Assembly: GCA_031308135.1 (NCBI GenBank)
Contig: JAHLJT010009436.1
Span: forward strand, 223,110,899 to 223,174,898
Origin: Acheta domesticus
Taxonomy: Eukaryota; Arthropoda; Insecta; Orthoptera; Gryllidae
DNA: 64,000 nt
Direction: 5' to 3'
Position numbers and translations under genes: made by a program. The notes under the pieces are model-generated. The model had not been told where the DNA came from. It saw nothing but the letters and a program-made list of their open reading frames with translations, and did no database searches. Shown piece after piece: positions 1-11,705 of the stretch (its first letter is position 1; each line of letters opens with the position of its first letter).

Positions 1-261
1 ATAGTCGACATTGTATTAAACAGTTGCAGCTTAAGTGAACGAAAATACGTAACTGCATTGCCAAATTTCGTAAGTACTAGTTTTCAATAGATTTTGTAGT
101 TAGCATACCTTCTCTTTCTTGTATCGAATCTTAATTTTTAATTTATCGAATACACATAAATCTTACACGTTTAAAATATTAAGCTAGGTGACTGTTGCTT
201 TTATCTGAGTTTTCTTGTATTTATTCCAATTTTATCACATACTTTAACACGCATTCGTGAC

Positions 262-1389
262 ATGGCTACTGTTCGTTCTACTCTTTTTACTCTCTACACC
301 CTCAAAGCCGACCTTCTGAAAGCCTTCACACACGTAAACAGTAATTTAGATAAACATATCCGAAGGCTGGAAGAGGTCGTTCTCTACAATGACGGTTGGG
401 CACAAGTAGGTAACACTGCGAATTTTCCCAACCGTGCACCCGTGACTGCACATAAGACACAGACACCACATCCAGTCGCAATTCAAAACAGATTTAGTGT
501 TTTAGATTACGAAACATATTTTCCTCGCCTTCCTGATCCTCACAACCCTTCCCTTCCATCGACAAATACATGAACAAACCAACGCAAACAGGCTAGGAAG
601 CGTGTCAAAACCAAAACACGTAAAGCTTCGCATCCTAGCCCACTTGAAAACAAAGCCATTCCTACTGAGCCTAAAAAACAGGTACTTATTTTAGCTGACA
701 GCCATGGTCGCCATCTTTCCTCCATTCTCAGTAGGAAGTTACCCCCCAACTACTCAGTCTCGTCTATTTTTAAACCTAACGGGTGGTTTGCAGACGTGAC
801 TGCAGAGTTGGACACTCACACGAAGACAATGACCAATCAGGACACAGTCTTTATCATCGGAGGGCAGAATGACATTAATTTGGGCGGTAACTTTACACCT
901 GAACAACATGTAAACAAATAACAATGTGTCGCCCAAAATACTAACATTGTAGTCTCGACTCTGCCCTTCTGGTACAACAGGCCAACACTCTGCAGCGAGA
1001 TTAAGCACGCAAACCAACAACTGAAACTGCAACTGAGAGAAACAGATGTAACACTTTTTGAAATGAATTTCCTCTCAGTAAAACACTTCACCCGGCACGG
1101 TCTCCACATGAACCTTGCTGGAAAACATGCAGTCGGTGAAAAGCTTGCACAATACATCATCAACTCCAGTCCTACGCAGCCTCCTGCCAAAATTCCATCC
1201 CTTTCACCTTCCTTACGTTCCCCACCCCCCACCCTTATTCTGAACCCTCTTACCCCCTCCTGTGAACCTACTCCCGTTTCTTCCATTCCCACTACCAATG
1301 ACGCCTCTATTTCCTCACAACCTGTGACTGCTGGGACATATTACAACCTTCGACCACGCACTCGAGGTAAAAATGGAGTAAATATATAG
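262..1389 (+). pseudogene. LINE ORF1 with SGNH/GDSL-esterase-like domain, two nonsense codons
   Basis: One frame runs from ATG 262 to the stop at 1387-1389 but is broken by TGA at 571-573 and TAA at 919-921. The first ~100 residues are hydrophilic and may self-associate. Codons near 680-1110 show SGNH-hydrolase-like blocks: LILADSHGRHL (block I, Ser as the candidate nucleophile), FIIGGQNDI (Gly/Asn block) and a C-terminal HGLHMN block where the usual D-x-x-H Asp is His. Esterase-like ORF1 proteins are known in CR1-clade LINEs, where they probably help form the RNP or contact membranes. The last ~80 residues are Pro/Ser/Thr rich. Not functional as it stands. Confidence 0.7.
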
Positions 1390-1402
1390 CAACTACAGTC
1401 AG

Positions 1403-3158
1403 ATGCAGCAGAAAAACATTCGTGTAGGTACTTGCAAAAAATAAAGATATTGCACCATAATGTTCAATCCCTTTCAAATAAAACTGAGTTTATCGAGGCA
1501 GCTCTACAGAGCGATTTAAATCAAATGGATGTTCTTTGCTTTACAGAATATTGGTTATCGCCTAATGAACTTAGCATTTTCCAAATTCCAAACTTTTACA
1601 TTGCAGGCTATTATTGTAGAAAAGGAGAATCTCATAAAAGTCCGGCATATGGAGGTTCTTGTATTTACGTTAAAAATAATATTGATTCTATCTCCTTGAC
1701 GGAATTCAATGAGTATGCCGTTGAAAATGTTTTTGAAATTTCTGTTGTACATCTTCCTGTGCTAAAAATGATATTGCTTTGCATCTACAGGCCTCCAACA
1801 AAGAGAGCTGCAGATTACATTTTGTTCTTAGAAAAACCAGAGATAACAGTAATCAAAGTCATCAATCGCTCTTTTGAATCCATTGTTGTATGTGGAGATT
1901 TTAACATTGATTTTCTGGTCGAATCTTGCGAGAAAGAGCAGTTTCTTAACTTAATTAATTCCTTCAATTTAGATATTACAATAAAAGTACCTACACGGAT
2001 CACAGTAAATTCAAAGAAGGCAATCGATCAAATTATAATTAACAAAACCATTACTCGACATGAAATTGAAACAAAAGATTTAGGATACAGTGACCACGAT
2101 GCACAAATTCTTACCATTATACGAAATGCTAACAATGACACAATAAATAATACGCGTATGAGTAGAGTGCTTTCTAAAAGTAAAATAAAATTATTCATTG
2201 ATTACTTGCTGCAGGAGTCATGGGACGCGGTTTATAATACTATTGATACAAACGATAAATATTATTCTTTTTTTTCAACGCTTTCATTTCATTTTAACAC
2301 TTGCTTTCCTCTTCAGAAAAGAAAATTAAATATTTCACGCAAATACAATTCTTGGATAACACAAGGGATTAGAACATCATGTAAAAACAAACGAGTTCTT
2401 TCTTTCATTTCTAAGCATCATAACGTATCTCAAGATTTCCTCCTGTACTTTAAAAAATACAAATCATTGTTAAGAAAAGTCATAAGGCAGGCTAAAATCA
2501 TGAAACACGATCAGGATATTTTGAACTCAAATAACAAAACAAAATCAATGTGGGATATAGTAAAAATGCGACCAAACCAACTAGAAACCTTGTAGAGAAT
2601 GTTGTTTTAAAAGATAACGATAGAGATGTGAACGATCCGGCAACAGTGGCTAATCTCTTTAACCAATACTTTTCGAGAATTGCTGTCGATCTCACTAAGG
2701 GTTTTCAGCCACAAAATTCAACATCTGACGTTTCCCTAAAAGTCTTAGACACTATGTTCGTTTCCGAAACCTCTTCCTATGAAATTCTCAAAATAATCGG
2801 TAAATTAAAAAATAAATATTCGGCCGCTTTAGATGAATTTCCGGATTGTTTGTTAAAGACGTGCGCGCCAGCCATTATACACCCGTTAACTCACATATTT
2901 AATGCATCCTTATGCACCGGAATTTTTCCAGATATTTTTAAAACAGCTAAGATTAAGCCGCTCTTCAAAAAAGGCAACAAAAATGAAATACAAAATTATC
3001 GGCCAATTTCTCTTTTGTCAGTTTTTTCAAAAATATTAGAGAGACTTTTTTATGTGCGAATGGAAACCTTTCTCAATAAACACGACGTGTTTTCAAATTG
3101 CCAACATGGATTCCGGAAATCAAAATCTACGGAAACAGCCATTTTTTTCTTTTCTTAA
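1403..3158 (+). pseudogene. LINE ORF2: APE endonuclease plus truncated reverse transcriptase
   Basis: The N-terminal part is an apurinic-type endonuclease: ILHHNVQSL near 1447, CFTEYWL near 1536, VCGDFNIDFL near 1890 and YSDHDAQ near 2085 match its metal-binding and catalytic blocks. Reading continues into RT fingers (SAALDEFP, NYRPISLLSVFSKILERL, QHGFRKSKST). Two frame breaks sit in A runs: one just after the likely ATG at 1403 (run near 1435) and one near 2563-2570, where the reading moves into another frame. The frame ends at 3158, before any catalytic Y/F-x-D-D motif. The enzyme would nick target DNA and prime reverse transcription there, but this copy is inactive. Confidence 0.8.
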
Positions 3159-3430
3159 GGATGTTGCCTCATGTTTATAGCTAATATACCTTTTAATTTA
3201 TAGCTAATTTACCTTTGAAAATATATTTTATTATATAGGAGCGAATATGTTGTCAACAAAACTCGGAAAAAAATCTCTCTTTTCTTTATTCAAAATTCGA
3301 CTAGAATATGGTTTAGGATAGAGACCACAGAATTATGAAAACGTGCACAAAATTCACTTCTCCCCATAGCTCGTCATACGCAGTTTTTAACTGCTTTTGA
3401 CGTAAATAAATAAATAAATAAAATAAATGA
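3159..3430 (+). repeat. CR1-like LINE 3' UTR, terminal hairpin and (AAAT)n tail
   Basis: A hairpin at 3373-3401 pairs GTCA with TGAC and GCAGTT with AACTGC, and is followed directly by AAAT-type repeats at 3402-3430. Sequence upstream of it aligns by eye with the 3' UTR of the copy ending at 43898. The same hairpin-tail unit recurs at 43842-43898 and 53114-53168. In LINEs of this group the 3' end is what the RT recognises to start target-primed synthesis. Confidence 0.7.
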
Positions 3431-4660
3431 AATAATATACAAAATTGCAAATTCTAATTACGACGCATCCAGCTGTCCGAAGTGCACAGTCAATTTACAG
3501 CGGGCTGTTATGTTTGTCACAAAATTATAGAAAAACTACTCTTATTTTGTAAAAATTAAGCATGACCTTATTTAAAGATGTAGTTTTGATAAACACATTT
3601 AATTGAAAAAAATTGTATTTTTAAAATTGTAGTTGTGAGAAAACGACGAGAACGAAGCGCAGTCAATTCCGAGTGGGCTACTATGTTTGTCAGCAAATTA
3701 TAGAAAAAGTACTCATATAAAAAAAAATCATCATGATCTTATTTGAAAATCTATTTTTGATGAGCATAGTCCATTAAGAAAAACAATCGTGTCTTTACAA
3801 TTGTAGTTGTAGAAAGATATCAATTTTTAAAAATTTTTTAAAAATGTTTGCAAAATTAGGCGCTTCAACGAACATGAAACCTGCACCATTCTCTTAAGCT
3901 TCCTTTATGCGCTCTCAGGTCCCAATTTAATCAAAAACCGTTGTGCCGTTTACGAAAAAATGGTTTAAAGAAAATAAAACTTGTCTATGTTTAACACAAA
4001 TTTTCGAAAAAAATACTTGTGTTTTTTAAAAATTGAACATGCCCTTATTTGAAAACTCGTTTTTTATGAACACATTTAATTAAGAATAAAATTGTATCTT
4101 CATAATTGTAGTTGCCGAAAAAATTTTGAATTTTTTCAATTTTCGAAAAATCAGAGTTTTCAACCAACATGGGATCTACGCCATTCTGTTCAATGACCTT
4201 CAGATTATCCAACAACAAAATTAAGTTAAAATTGTTGGCGTCATTTTTTGAGCATTGTGAAAATGTCCCTGGGGTTTTATGTAAAGTACCCTTCAAAATT
4301 AAAATATCTGTTTCAACTTCAAGGGGCTGCGAGAATATTCAGATCGATCGGGGAATATCAGTTTTGGAGGAAATCGGCTGAATGGTTTTGCCGCTACCGT
4401 GGGTCACAGAGGGACGGACAGACATTTTGCTTTCAATTGGTTTTTCTGTATAAAGGACCTACCAAATAGGGATTCTGGCGGCACCATGTGTTGCGAGATT
4501 TTTTCTTAATTTAGCAGCTGGATTTATCCACTTTTTCGTTACCAGAGCCCTGTAATAAGAGTTTTCTGCCGAAAATCCACAGTTTTTTCGGGCAGCATTA
4601 CATATAATATTATATGTAATATAATATTATATGGGAAAGTATAATATACGGGAAAGTAAA
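3431..4660 (+). repeat. Non-coding interspersed repeat, variant of the GGGAAAGTAA-ended family
   Basis: Sequence from about 3431 recurs at 16020-16164 (shared block from ataatatacaaaattgca onward). The 3' half resembles the ends of the copies at 15447-17770 and 46270-47944: a gacggacagac-type stretch, TTTTTCTTAATTTAGCA, then GCAGCATTACAT and a terminal TACGGGAAAGTAA at about 4647-4659. Short ORFs here have no recognisable domain. It starts immediately after the LINE tail. Probably a non-autonomous element; class unknown. Confidence 0.6.
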
Positions 4661-4919
4661 AATATATCTATGCTACAATTTTTATACCTTATTATCCCAA
4701 ATTATTTTTTTTACATGAATTTGGCATTTTCCTTTTTATGCCTCTGGCCGACTTCGACCCATTCGGCTCTTGTTTGTCGTAGTAGTATGAGAGCCGGCAC
4801 GTTGCCTCTGAGGATCGGAATTCGGGTCGCGGAGCGGAAAAAGAATTTGCTGGTTGAAAATACTTTTACTGGTTTATATGGTAGTGTAATAGCTTTTAGG
4901 ACCATTTAGAAACAGAGCG
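4661..4919. other. No gene recognised
   Basis: Includes a short moderately GC-rich stretch (about 4735-4850) open on both strands. Neither translation resembles a known protein. Confidence 0.5.
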
Positions 4920-5175
4920 AGAAATTACGTGCTTTGGTAACACCACTAGTTTTATTAAATTTTAAAATATAATAAATAAACTCTTGATTTTTCGAAAATT
5001 GCAAAAGTTCAAATTTTTTTCTACCTCTTTCTACAACTACAGTTATGAAGATAGAGATTTCTCCCCTGAACGAAATCTGTTCCTTAAAGATACATTATAA
5101 AATGAGATTATGTACAATTTTCGAAAATGGGGGTATTTTCGCGTAATTTTGCGTGAACTATGGGTGAGAAAATAC
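4920..5175 (-). repeat. Inverted fragment of the interspersed repeat family
   Basis: Read on the minus strand this carries the family block TTTTGCAATTTTCGAAAAAT, preceded by a TAGTTGTAGAAAGA-like stretch, as near 17214-17265 on the plus strand. It ends with AAACTAGTGGTG at about 4942-4954, the motif that opens the copies at 15447, 46330, 53779 and 63405. No coding capacity. Confidence 0.45.
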
Positions 5176-5849
5176 GTGCTGTTTTAGAATGACTGGTTAC
5201 TTAGGTGCTGACTCCCGAAGGGTGCACAGCTTCGACGCAAGGGACTTCCACTTTTGACCAATGACCTTTCGCGGGCCACAATAAACGGCACCGCTCGCCG
5301 CATACGGTCCACCATTGGCCGCCTTTATAGTTCTCAAATTCACTTATCACACCAGGATGAATTATTCATCAGTGTTGTAAAAAGAATGTCCAGTGAGAGT
5401 CTCAGTCTTTTGTTCATCATTCTGTGCATTTAGAATTGATAATATTACTGGTTATTATTAGCGTCAAGTGTGTCTTAAAATGGATGGTAAAATGTTCCCC
5501 TCAACCAAATTACATATGAGTAGTTACACTATAATTCTGATATAAAAATAATATATTTGAAAGGCTTCTTAGTCCCCGTCCCACCATCCACACTCCTCTA
5601 CAGCCAAAATCATGTTCTTAAATTTTGTCAACTTAACATTACTTTATTTGTCTGAAAAAACATGATAAATAAGAAAACAATTTGTACTTTTAGAAAAATA
5701 TTTTTCAATATTTTCTTAGACCCGAATTCAAACACAAAAAATTATTTTGAAAAAAAACAATTTTTTACTGTGTAATAGAAGTCTGAGACAGGCTCGAAAA
5801 AATGTCGAAAGTTCCTCTTAAAACAAATTGTTGTGATTTTTTTTCAGAT
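5176..5849. other. No gene recognised
   Basis: AT-rich with one GC-richer island (about 5205-5330). No domain, structural RNA or clear repeat boundary was found. Confidence 0.4.
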
Positions 5850-6309
5850 TTTTTCCCGTCGAGGTGGATTGGTCCACGTCCTGACGGGGGGATGCAGAGA
5901 AGGCTCTCAAGTGTTCCTTTCTCCATTTTTTCATCCTCTTGCTTCTCATTTCATGTCGTGTACGTTCTTTTCACTCCTTTTTCTTCCTCACTGGCCTTCT
6001 CTGTATGCTGAACGCCCACCCATGTGTTTGCCGTGCATGGCGACCCGTGTCGGAGGGAATGTGGGAATGGCAGTTGAGGGACCTGATTGTTTCCCTATCT
6101 AGTCCTAGTGCTACTGTTCGCCTTGCACTAAGGGGTACGTTGATTACGTATTTTGGGGAACATTCCCTGTAGGTTCCAACTCACTCGCTTTGGCCCCGGA
6201 CTCTTCTAGACGGGCGGTCGGGAGCTAACCCACTCCCGATCAATCGGCTCGGACTAGGTCTTGTACTGAACTCCAGGGTGAGCGGGGGAATCCACGGCGG
6301 TGCAGCGCT

Positions 6310-7911
6310 GTGTTATTCCCCCACTATATCCTCGTGGCAACCCTGGCACTCCGATGGAGTGTCCCCTTATTGGGCTCCGTGGTGGGTGGGGACCACGAGG
6401 ATGAACCTATTCCATCTATATGGATACTTCCTTTCCCCCCGCCCTCTTCCGCAAGGAAGAGGAGATGTGCAGAGAGAACTATTGACTTGAATAGTTTTTT
6501 TTCTAAACAAGAAGATCGACCCAAGAAGCCTCGTTTCCTCCTCATGACATGTGCCGAGGAAGGTAAGACTTTTAAAACTGTAAGTGCTGTCCGTCTGGCG
6601 CGAGCCATCAAAGAAGCCTACTGGAAGCTCCAAGCGGTCGTGCGACAAAGGAATGGAACCATTATTTTTGAAGCGCGTACCGACGAGCAGATTGTAAAAA
6701 TTCAAAATACGAAGCAGATTGCCGGCCTCCAGGTAGTAGTCACGGTTCATCCCACTTTGAACCTGAGCAAAGGCGTAGTAAACCACGAGGACTTTGCTAC
6801 AGAAACGGAGGAAGATCTTCTAAACTTTTTTAAGACCTTTGGCGTGACTGAGGTGTACAGGATCGGAAGGAAGGAGCAGGGGAAAGTGATCCCTACTTCT
6901 ACCCTGATCCTTACTTTTGACCGACCATCCCTCCCGGAAAGGATTGTTACCGCTTTCTACAACCTCCGTGTGCGGCAGTATGTGCCGAACCCTTTGCGCT
7001 GCTTCAAGTGCCAAAGGTTTGGGCATACCCAACAGCGATGTATGTCTGTAAACACGGTTTGCGGGAAGTGCGGATCATCAGTTCACGACCCACAACCCTG
7101 CGACAAACCACCGCACTGTGTGAATTGCGAAGGCGATCACCCAGCCAACGACAACCTGTGTCCCACGTTTCTCCGGGAAAGGGAAATCCAAAAAATAAGG
7201 GTAACCGAAAAGGTTTCCTTCCCTGAGGCGAAGCGTAGGTTCCAAATCAGGAATCCAGTGGACCTATCACGTTCTTTTTCCAGTGCTGTAAAACCTAAGT
7301 CCCCGGGGGTAACAGCGAGTTGTCAAACTCACTGTACCCCAGCGGTAGTTTCGCACTTTAGTTGTCAGGTGTCGCCGAGAGACTTCCCCGAAGACTCGGC
7401 ATGTATCCAAGGTGGGAAAATTATCATTCCCACAAAATACAAAAAACCTATGCAAAAACTCCACCAGAAATCGACCACTTCCACTGAGACTTCTACTGAA
7501 ATCGATCTTAAACAGACACCGCCTCCCAGGAAAAATGCGTCATCCAAATCCCGTCCACCTCTTTCTGTCTCTGAGAATCACATCGGACGATCCTCCACCC
7601 CCTGTAGATCTCGGTCACCCGTGGTCAAAAGTCGGGAAAACCCCCCGACCAGATCCAGCAGCAGTCAGGATGACTCTGCTGTTGATGAGGAACCCCCACG
7701 AGAGATCCTCTACAACCATTCAGAAGGTGAGAAAGAAAAAAAAGCAACCAAAGAAATAATTTCTCATAATGGCTCTCTCATGGAACTTAAATGGTCTTCG
7801 TGCTCACTCAGAAGAATTAAGATTAATAATTTCTCGCCACAAACCATTTATAGTCTGTCTTCAGGAAACTCATCTCCTCCCTCATCATCCCCAGTCTCTT
7901 CGCGGATTTAA
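6310..7911 (+). CDS. LINE ORF1, Gag-like nucleic-acid-binding protein with three zinc knuckles
   Basis: An open frame of 533 codons. Residues ~80-230 resemble the fold upstream of the zinc knuckles in I/Jockey ORF1 proteins. From residue 231 come CFKCQRFGHTQQRC, CGKCGSSVHDPQPC and a third knuckle starting CVNCEGDH, i.e. two CX2CX4HX4C and one CX2CX3HX6C. The C-terminal half is Ser/Pro/Arg rich. Such proteins bind LINE RNA and form cytoplasmic RNPs. The first ~60 residues are unusual, so the native start may lie elsewhere: ATG 6420 opens a different frame. The last ~48 codons overlap ORF2 and may be read-through of an original stop near 7759. Confidence 0.75.
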   Translation: MLFPHYILVATLALRWSVPLLGSVVGGDHEDEPIPSIWILPFPPPSSARKRRCAERTIDLNSFFSKQEDRPKKPRFLLMTCAEEGKTFKTVSAVRLARAIKEAYWKLQAVVRQRNGTIIFEARTDEQIVKIQNTKQIAGLQVVVTVHPTLNLSKGVVNHEDFATETEEDLLNFFKTFGVTEVYRIGRKEQGKVIPTSTLILTFDRPSLPERIVTAFYNLRVRQYVPNPLRCFKCQRFGHTQQRCMSVNTVCGKCGSSVHDPQPCDKPPHCVNCEGDHPANDNLCPTFLREREIQKIRVTEKVSFPEAKRRFQIRNPVDLSRSFSSAVKPKSPGVTASCQTHCTPAVVSHFSCQVSPRDFPEDSACIQGGKIIIPTKYKKPMQKLHQKSTTSTETSTEIDLKQTPPPRKNASSKSRPPLSVSENHIGRSSTPCRSRSPVVKSRENPPTRSSSSQDDSAVDEEPPREILYNHSEGEKEKKATKEIISHNGSLMELKWSSCSLRRIKINNFSPQTIYSLSSGNSSPPSSSPVSSRI

Positions 7912-10900
7912 TATCTATCGGTTCGATCAAGACGACGGACTTCGTGCTCACGGCGGCGTCGCGGTACTCATCCGCGACTCCCTGTTCTCGGAGGAACACA
8001 ACCTCCAAACAGTTTGCGTTCGGGTACACCTATCATCCTTCTCTTTTACGGTGTGTAGTATATACATTCCCCCTGGCCAAGTCGTGTCACAAGAGGAACT
8101 CGAAGATGTTTTTCTCAGTTGCCCACCCCTTTTCTTATTGCGGGGGATTTTAATGCCCACAATCCCCTCTGGGGTGGCACGAGGACCTGCCCGAGAGGTT
8201 CTATCCTCGAAAATATTATTGACCAGCAAAACTTAATTCTTCTGAATTCCGGGAATCACACTCATTTCTCCATGGCGTCAAATTCCTTCTCGTCAATCGA
8301 TCTGGCACTCTGCAGTCCATCCCTATCTACCATGGTAGAGTGGACTGTACTCGATGATCTACATGGGAGTGACCATTTTCCCACTTTGGTCTACTTTAAT
8401 ATCCCTAATTTAGACGTAATCCACCCTCCTCGCTGGCTATTCCATCGAGCCGACTGGGATACATTCAGCGAGAAAATTATAATGCCAGACCACTTTTCAA
8501 ATAATATCGATACCTTGGTGGCCCAATTCACCGACGCCCTTCTTCCGCAGCCACCATTGGCATCCCGAAGTCTACGTGTCGGCCACGACGCGTCCCTGTG
8601 CCTTGGTGGAATGCTGACTGTGCCACCGCGGTGCGTGACCGAAAGCAAGCACTCGCGAGGCTCAATAGGTTCCCCACCGCATCAAGCCTGATCGATTTCA
8701 CAAGAAAGCGGGCCAGAGCCAGATTAGTAATACGGGAAAGTAAGACCCCTTCCTGGAGAGCCTTTATTTCTTCTCTTTCTTACCATACCCCGCCTAAAGT
8801 AGTATGGCGAAAGATCCGACAGATCGGAGGAAGATTTTCCCCACCATCTGTCCCAGGACTTCTTATTAATGGAAATCTTATTACTTCTCCAGAAAAAGTA
8901 GTTGAGGAATTGGCCTGTCATTATGAAAATACCTCCAGTTCCTTACACTACTCCCCTAGCTTCTTGAAAACGAAGAGTAGAATGGAGAAATGCAGATTGG
9001 ACTTCTCAACCTGCCTAGAGGAAGATTATAACGCCCCTTTCTCCATGGATGAATTTTCCTGTGCGCTCATCCGTGGGAAAGATTCTGCTCCAGGACCAGA
9101 CCAGATACACAACCAAATGTTAAAACACCTGCCGGAAGAGGCACGTATTTTTCTCCTCCGTATCTTCAACAAGATTTGGATGGAACATACCTTTCCTAGA
9201 ACCTGGCGTGAAGCGATTATTATTCCTATTCCTAAAGAAGGAAAGGACAGGACAAAGCCGTCAACCTACCGTCCGATCTCGCTCACAAGCTGTATATGCA
9301 AACTTCTGGAGCGAATGGTGAATACGCGTTTGGTCTGGCACCTGGAACAGAGAAACCTACTTACACTCATCCAATGTGGTTTCAGGAAGAACAGGTCAAC
9401 CACGGACCACCTTGTCACCCTTACCACGCAGATCTCCACTGCTTTCGTGCTACGTCAACACCTGGTAGCAATTTTCTTCGATATAGAGAAAGCATATGAT
9501 ACTACCTGGAGGTACGGCATTCTTCGCACCATCCATTCTTGGGGTCTTAGGGGCCGGCTCCCCCTTTTTTTAGTAGCCTTTCTTTCCTCAAGATACTTCC
9601 GCGTTCGCCTTGGTGACAGGGTATCCGCCAGCCACCATTTAGAAAACGGAGTCCCTCAGGGCTCAATTCTGAGTGTCACTCTGTTTGCCCTCGCTATCAA
9701 TAGTATAGCGTCGATAATCCGAGAGCCGGTGAAAGCATCGCTCTTCGTTGACGACTTTGCCATTTTCTGCTCTTCCAAGAGTATTCAAGTGATAGAGAGA
9801 CAATTACAACTTGTCCTCAACAAATTGCAGGAATGGAGTGATGCGACAGGTTTTAAATTCTCTGCATCAAAAACTAACTGTATGCACTTCTGCAGGATTT
9901 ATCATCTTCATAACCACCCCGATCTTTTTCTTGGAAGCCATCTTCTACCTTTTGTGGACTCCGCAACTTTCCTTGGGCTTACTTTCGATAACAGCCTAAC
10001 TTGGCGAAATTATATACGTAAACTGAAAAGCCGAAGTGTCTCACCTCTGAACCTCCTCCGCACCCTTACAGGCAGCTCTTGGGGAGCAGACCGTGTGTGT
10101 CTCTTGCGTTTGTATAGAACCCTCATCCGCTCTATTTTGGATTATGGTTGTATTGTATATGGGTCAGCGTCACCATCAACCCTCCGGCCATTAAATACCA
10201 TTCACAACGCCGGTATAAGAATTAGTACAGGCGCCTACCGCACGAGTCGCATCGAATGCCTCTTGGCCGAAGCTGGAGAACCATCTCTGAGCCGAAGGCG
10301 AGATATTTTATTAGCCTCTTATGGGGCTAAAGTGTCGGGACTGGTTGACCACCCTTGTCGTCGTATAATCATCCACCCAAAGTATGAGTCCTCGTACATT
10401 CTTCGAACATCGTTACCCCATCCCCCAGGTATTAGATTACGAAATGTTCTCCGGGAATTAAATGAAGAACTTCCCACCCCTGTGAAACCCACAAGTGGCC
10501 GGATCCCCCCTTGGAAACTCCTCCTTCCCAGTATTGACTTCAGACTCTCCCATCTGCCCAAACAAACTACTAGTCCTCTGGTTTACCAGAAGCAGTTTCT
10601 GGATATGAGAGAATCCTATCCGGATCATTTATTCTTATACACGGATGGTTCATCGTGCCGCGACGCGGTGGCATGTGGTTTTTACTGTATCAGAGCCACC
10701 AAATAATTTCGGCTTCACTCCAAATGCAGCATTTTCACTGCCGAAATGTATGCAATCTTTGAGGCCCTAAAATACATTGAATCAGCGACGTTGCGGCGAG
10801 TAGTTATCTGTTCCGATGCTCTCAGCTCTCTTCAAGCTGTCTCCCGTCCTTCGTCAGACTACCTGACTTTATCCATTCAAAGCCTGATTCATCGTCTTCT

Positions 10901-11400
10901 GTCCCGCCGCTACGACCTGGTACTTAGTTGGGTCCCAGGCCACGTGAGTATCAGAGGGAACGAACTGGCCGACCAGGCGGCGAAATCAGCGACTCGTAAA
11001 ACTCGTATCGACATCCCTTCTGTGCCATTGTCCGATGTTCAGGCTTTCTTGAAACGATCCGTGCTTAGAGCGTGGCAAACAGTGGCACAATAGCACTTTC
11101 AAACTAAGTGCGATAAAGAATTCTGTGTATCCCTGGCGCTCCTCATCACGGTCCTGTAGGCGCGAGGAAGTTATTTTAACCCGTCTTCGTATCGAACACT
11201 GCCATTTCTCTCACGGTTTCATTCTTCGAAATGAAACTCCCCCCATCTGTGACTCGTGCAAGACTGTTCTTTCCGTGGAACACGTCCTGCTGTACTGTAG
11301 GAAATTTGTTGGCAGTCGACGAAGACATGACCTGGGCAACTCGCTACAAGTGGTGCTCGGGGATGACGATTCTGCGCTCTCAAAACTTTTTGTTTTTTGA
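7769..11400 (+). pseudogene. LINE ORF2: APE endonuclease, reverse transcriptase, RNase H
   Basis: ATG 7769 opens the endonuclease (SWNLNGLRAH, CLQETHL, IAGDFNAHNPLWG, GSDHFPTL). Frame breaks near 8130 and 8595 divide it from the long RT frame 8598-10706. RT blocks are TYRPISLTSCICKLLERM, FFDIEKAYDT, NGVPQGSILS and the catalytic FVDD at residues 383-386 of that frame. A TAA at 10704-10706 falls inside RNase H, whose four acidic positions remain visible: YTDGSS, TAEMYAI, CSDALSS, NELADQAAK. A stop at 11091-11093 and a frame change lead to a terminal Cys/His region at 11125-11400 (CDSCKTVLSVEHVLLYC). Few breaks for its length, so a fairly young but inactive copy. Confidence 0.85.
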
Positions 11401-11705
11401 GAGAAAGCAGAATATATAATTTTATTTGAAAGATAACAATGTTTTATGTTGTTTTTTGGCCCCTTTACAGCCAATTTTACGTTTTAAGATAAATTTTACG
11501 CGCCCTTTTTCTATTTTCCTTCTGCCATTTCTACATGTATACTTGATGCAGAATTCGAGCCTCCTTTTTAGCCAATGTACATGCTTTTAAACAGTGAGTA
11601 AGTTACATATGCAACACTGAATATTCTTTTCTCCAAATACTCTGGCATGGGCGCAAATAACCACAGCAGTCGAAGCGCCCTTTAAATCCTATTCAATCAA
11701 TCAGA

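Larger units (their letters stand above)
1..3430 (+). mobile_element. CR1/L2-like non-LTR retrotransposon, internally deleted
   Basis: The order 5' leader, ORF1, endonuclease-reverse transcriptase ORF2, 3' UTR and (AAAT)n tail is that of a CR1/L2-type LINE. The RT block around 2990-3150 (NYRPISLLSVFSKILERL, then HGFRKSKSTETAI) is typical of that group. ORF2 stops before the catalytic RT motif and is followed by sequence resembling the 3' UTR of the copy near 43500-43900, so the copy lost its central and C-terminal RT segment. Bases 1-261 are the presumed leader; the true 5' end may lie outside the window. Clade assignment is by motif reading only. Confidence 0.8.
5850..11705 (+). mobile_element. 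I-clade-like non-LTR retrotransposon (RNase H-bearing LINE), nearly full length
   Basis: Leader from about 5850, ORF1 with three zinc knuckles, ORF2 with APE endonuclease, reverse transcriptase, RNase H and a Cys/His C-terminal region, then a 3' UTR ending near 11705 at a TCAATCAATCAG stretch. Among insect LINEs an RNase H domain in ORF2 points to the I group (I, Nimb, LOA, R1 relatives). Exact ends were not proven because no target duplication was seen. ORF1 is open; ORF2 has two frameshifts in its first third and further breaks near the end. Confidence 0.8.
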
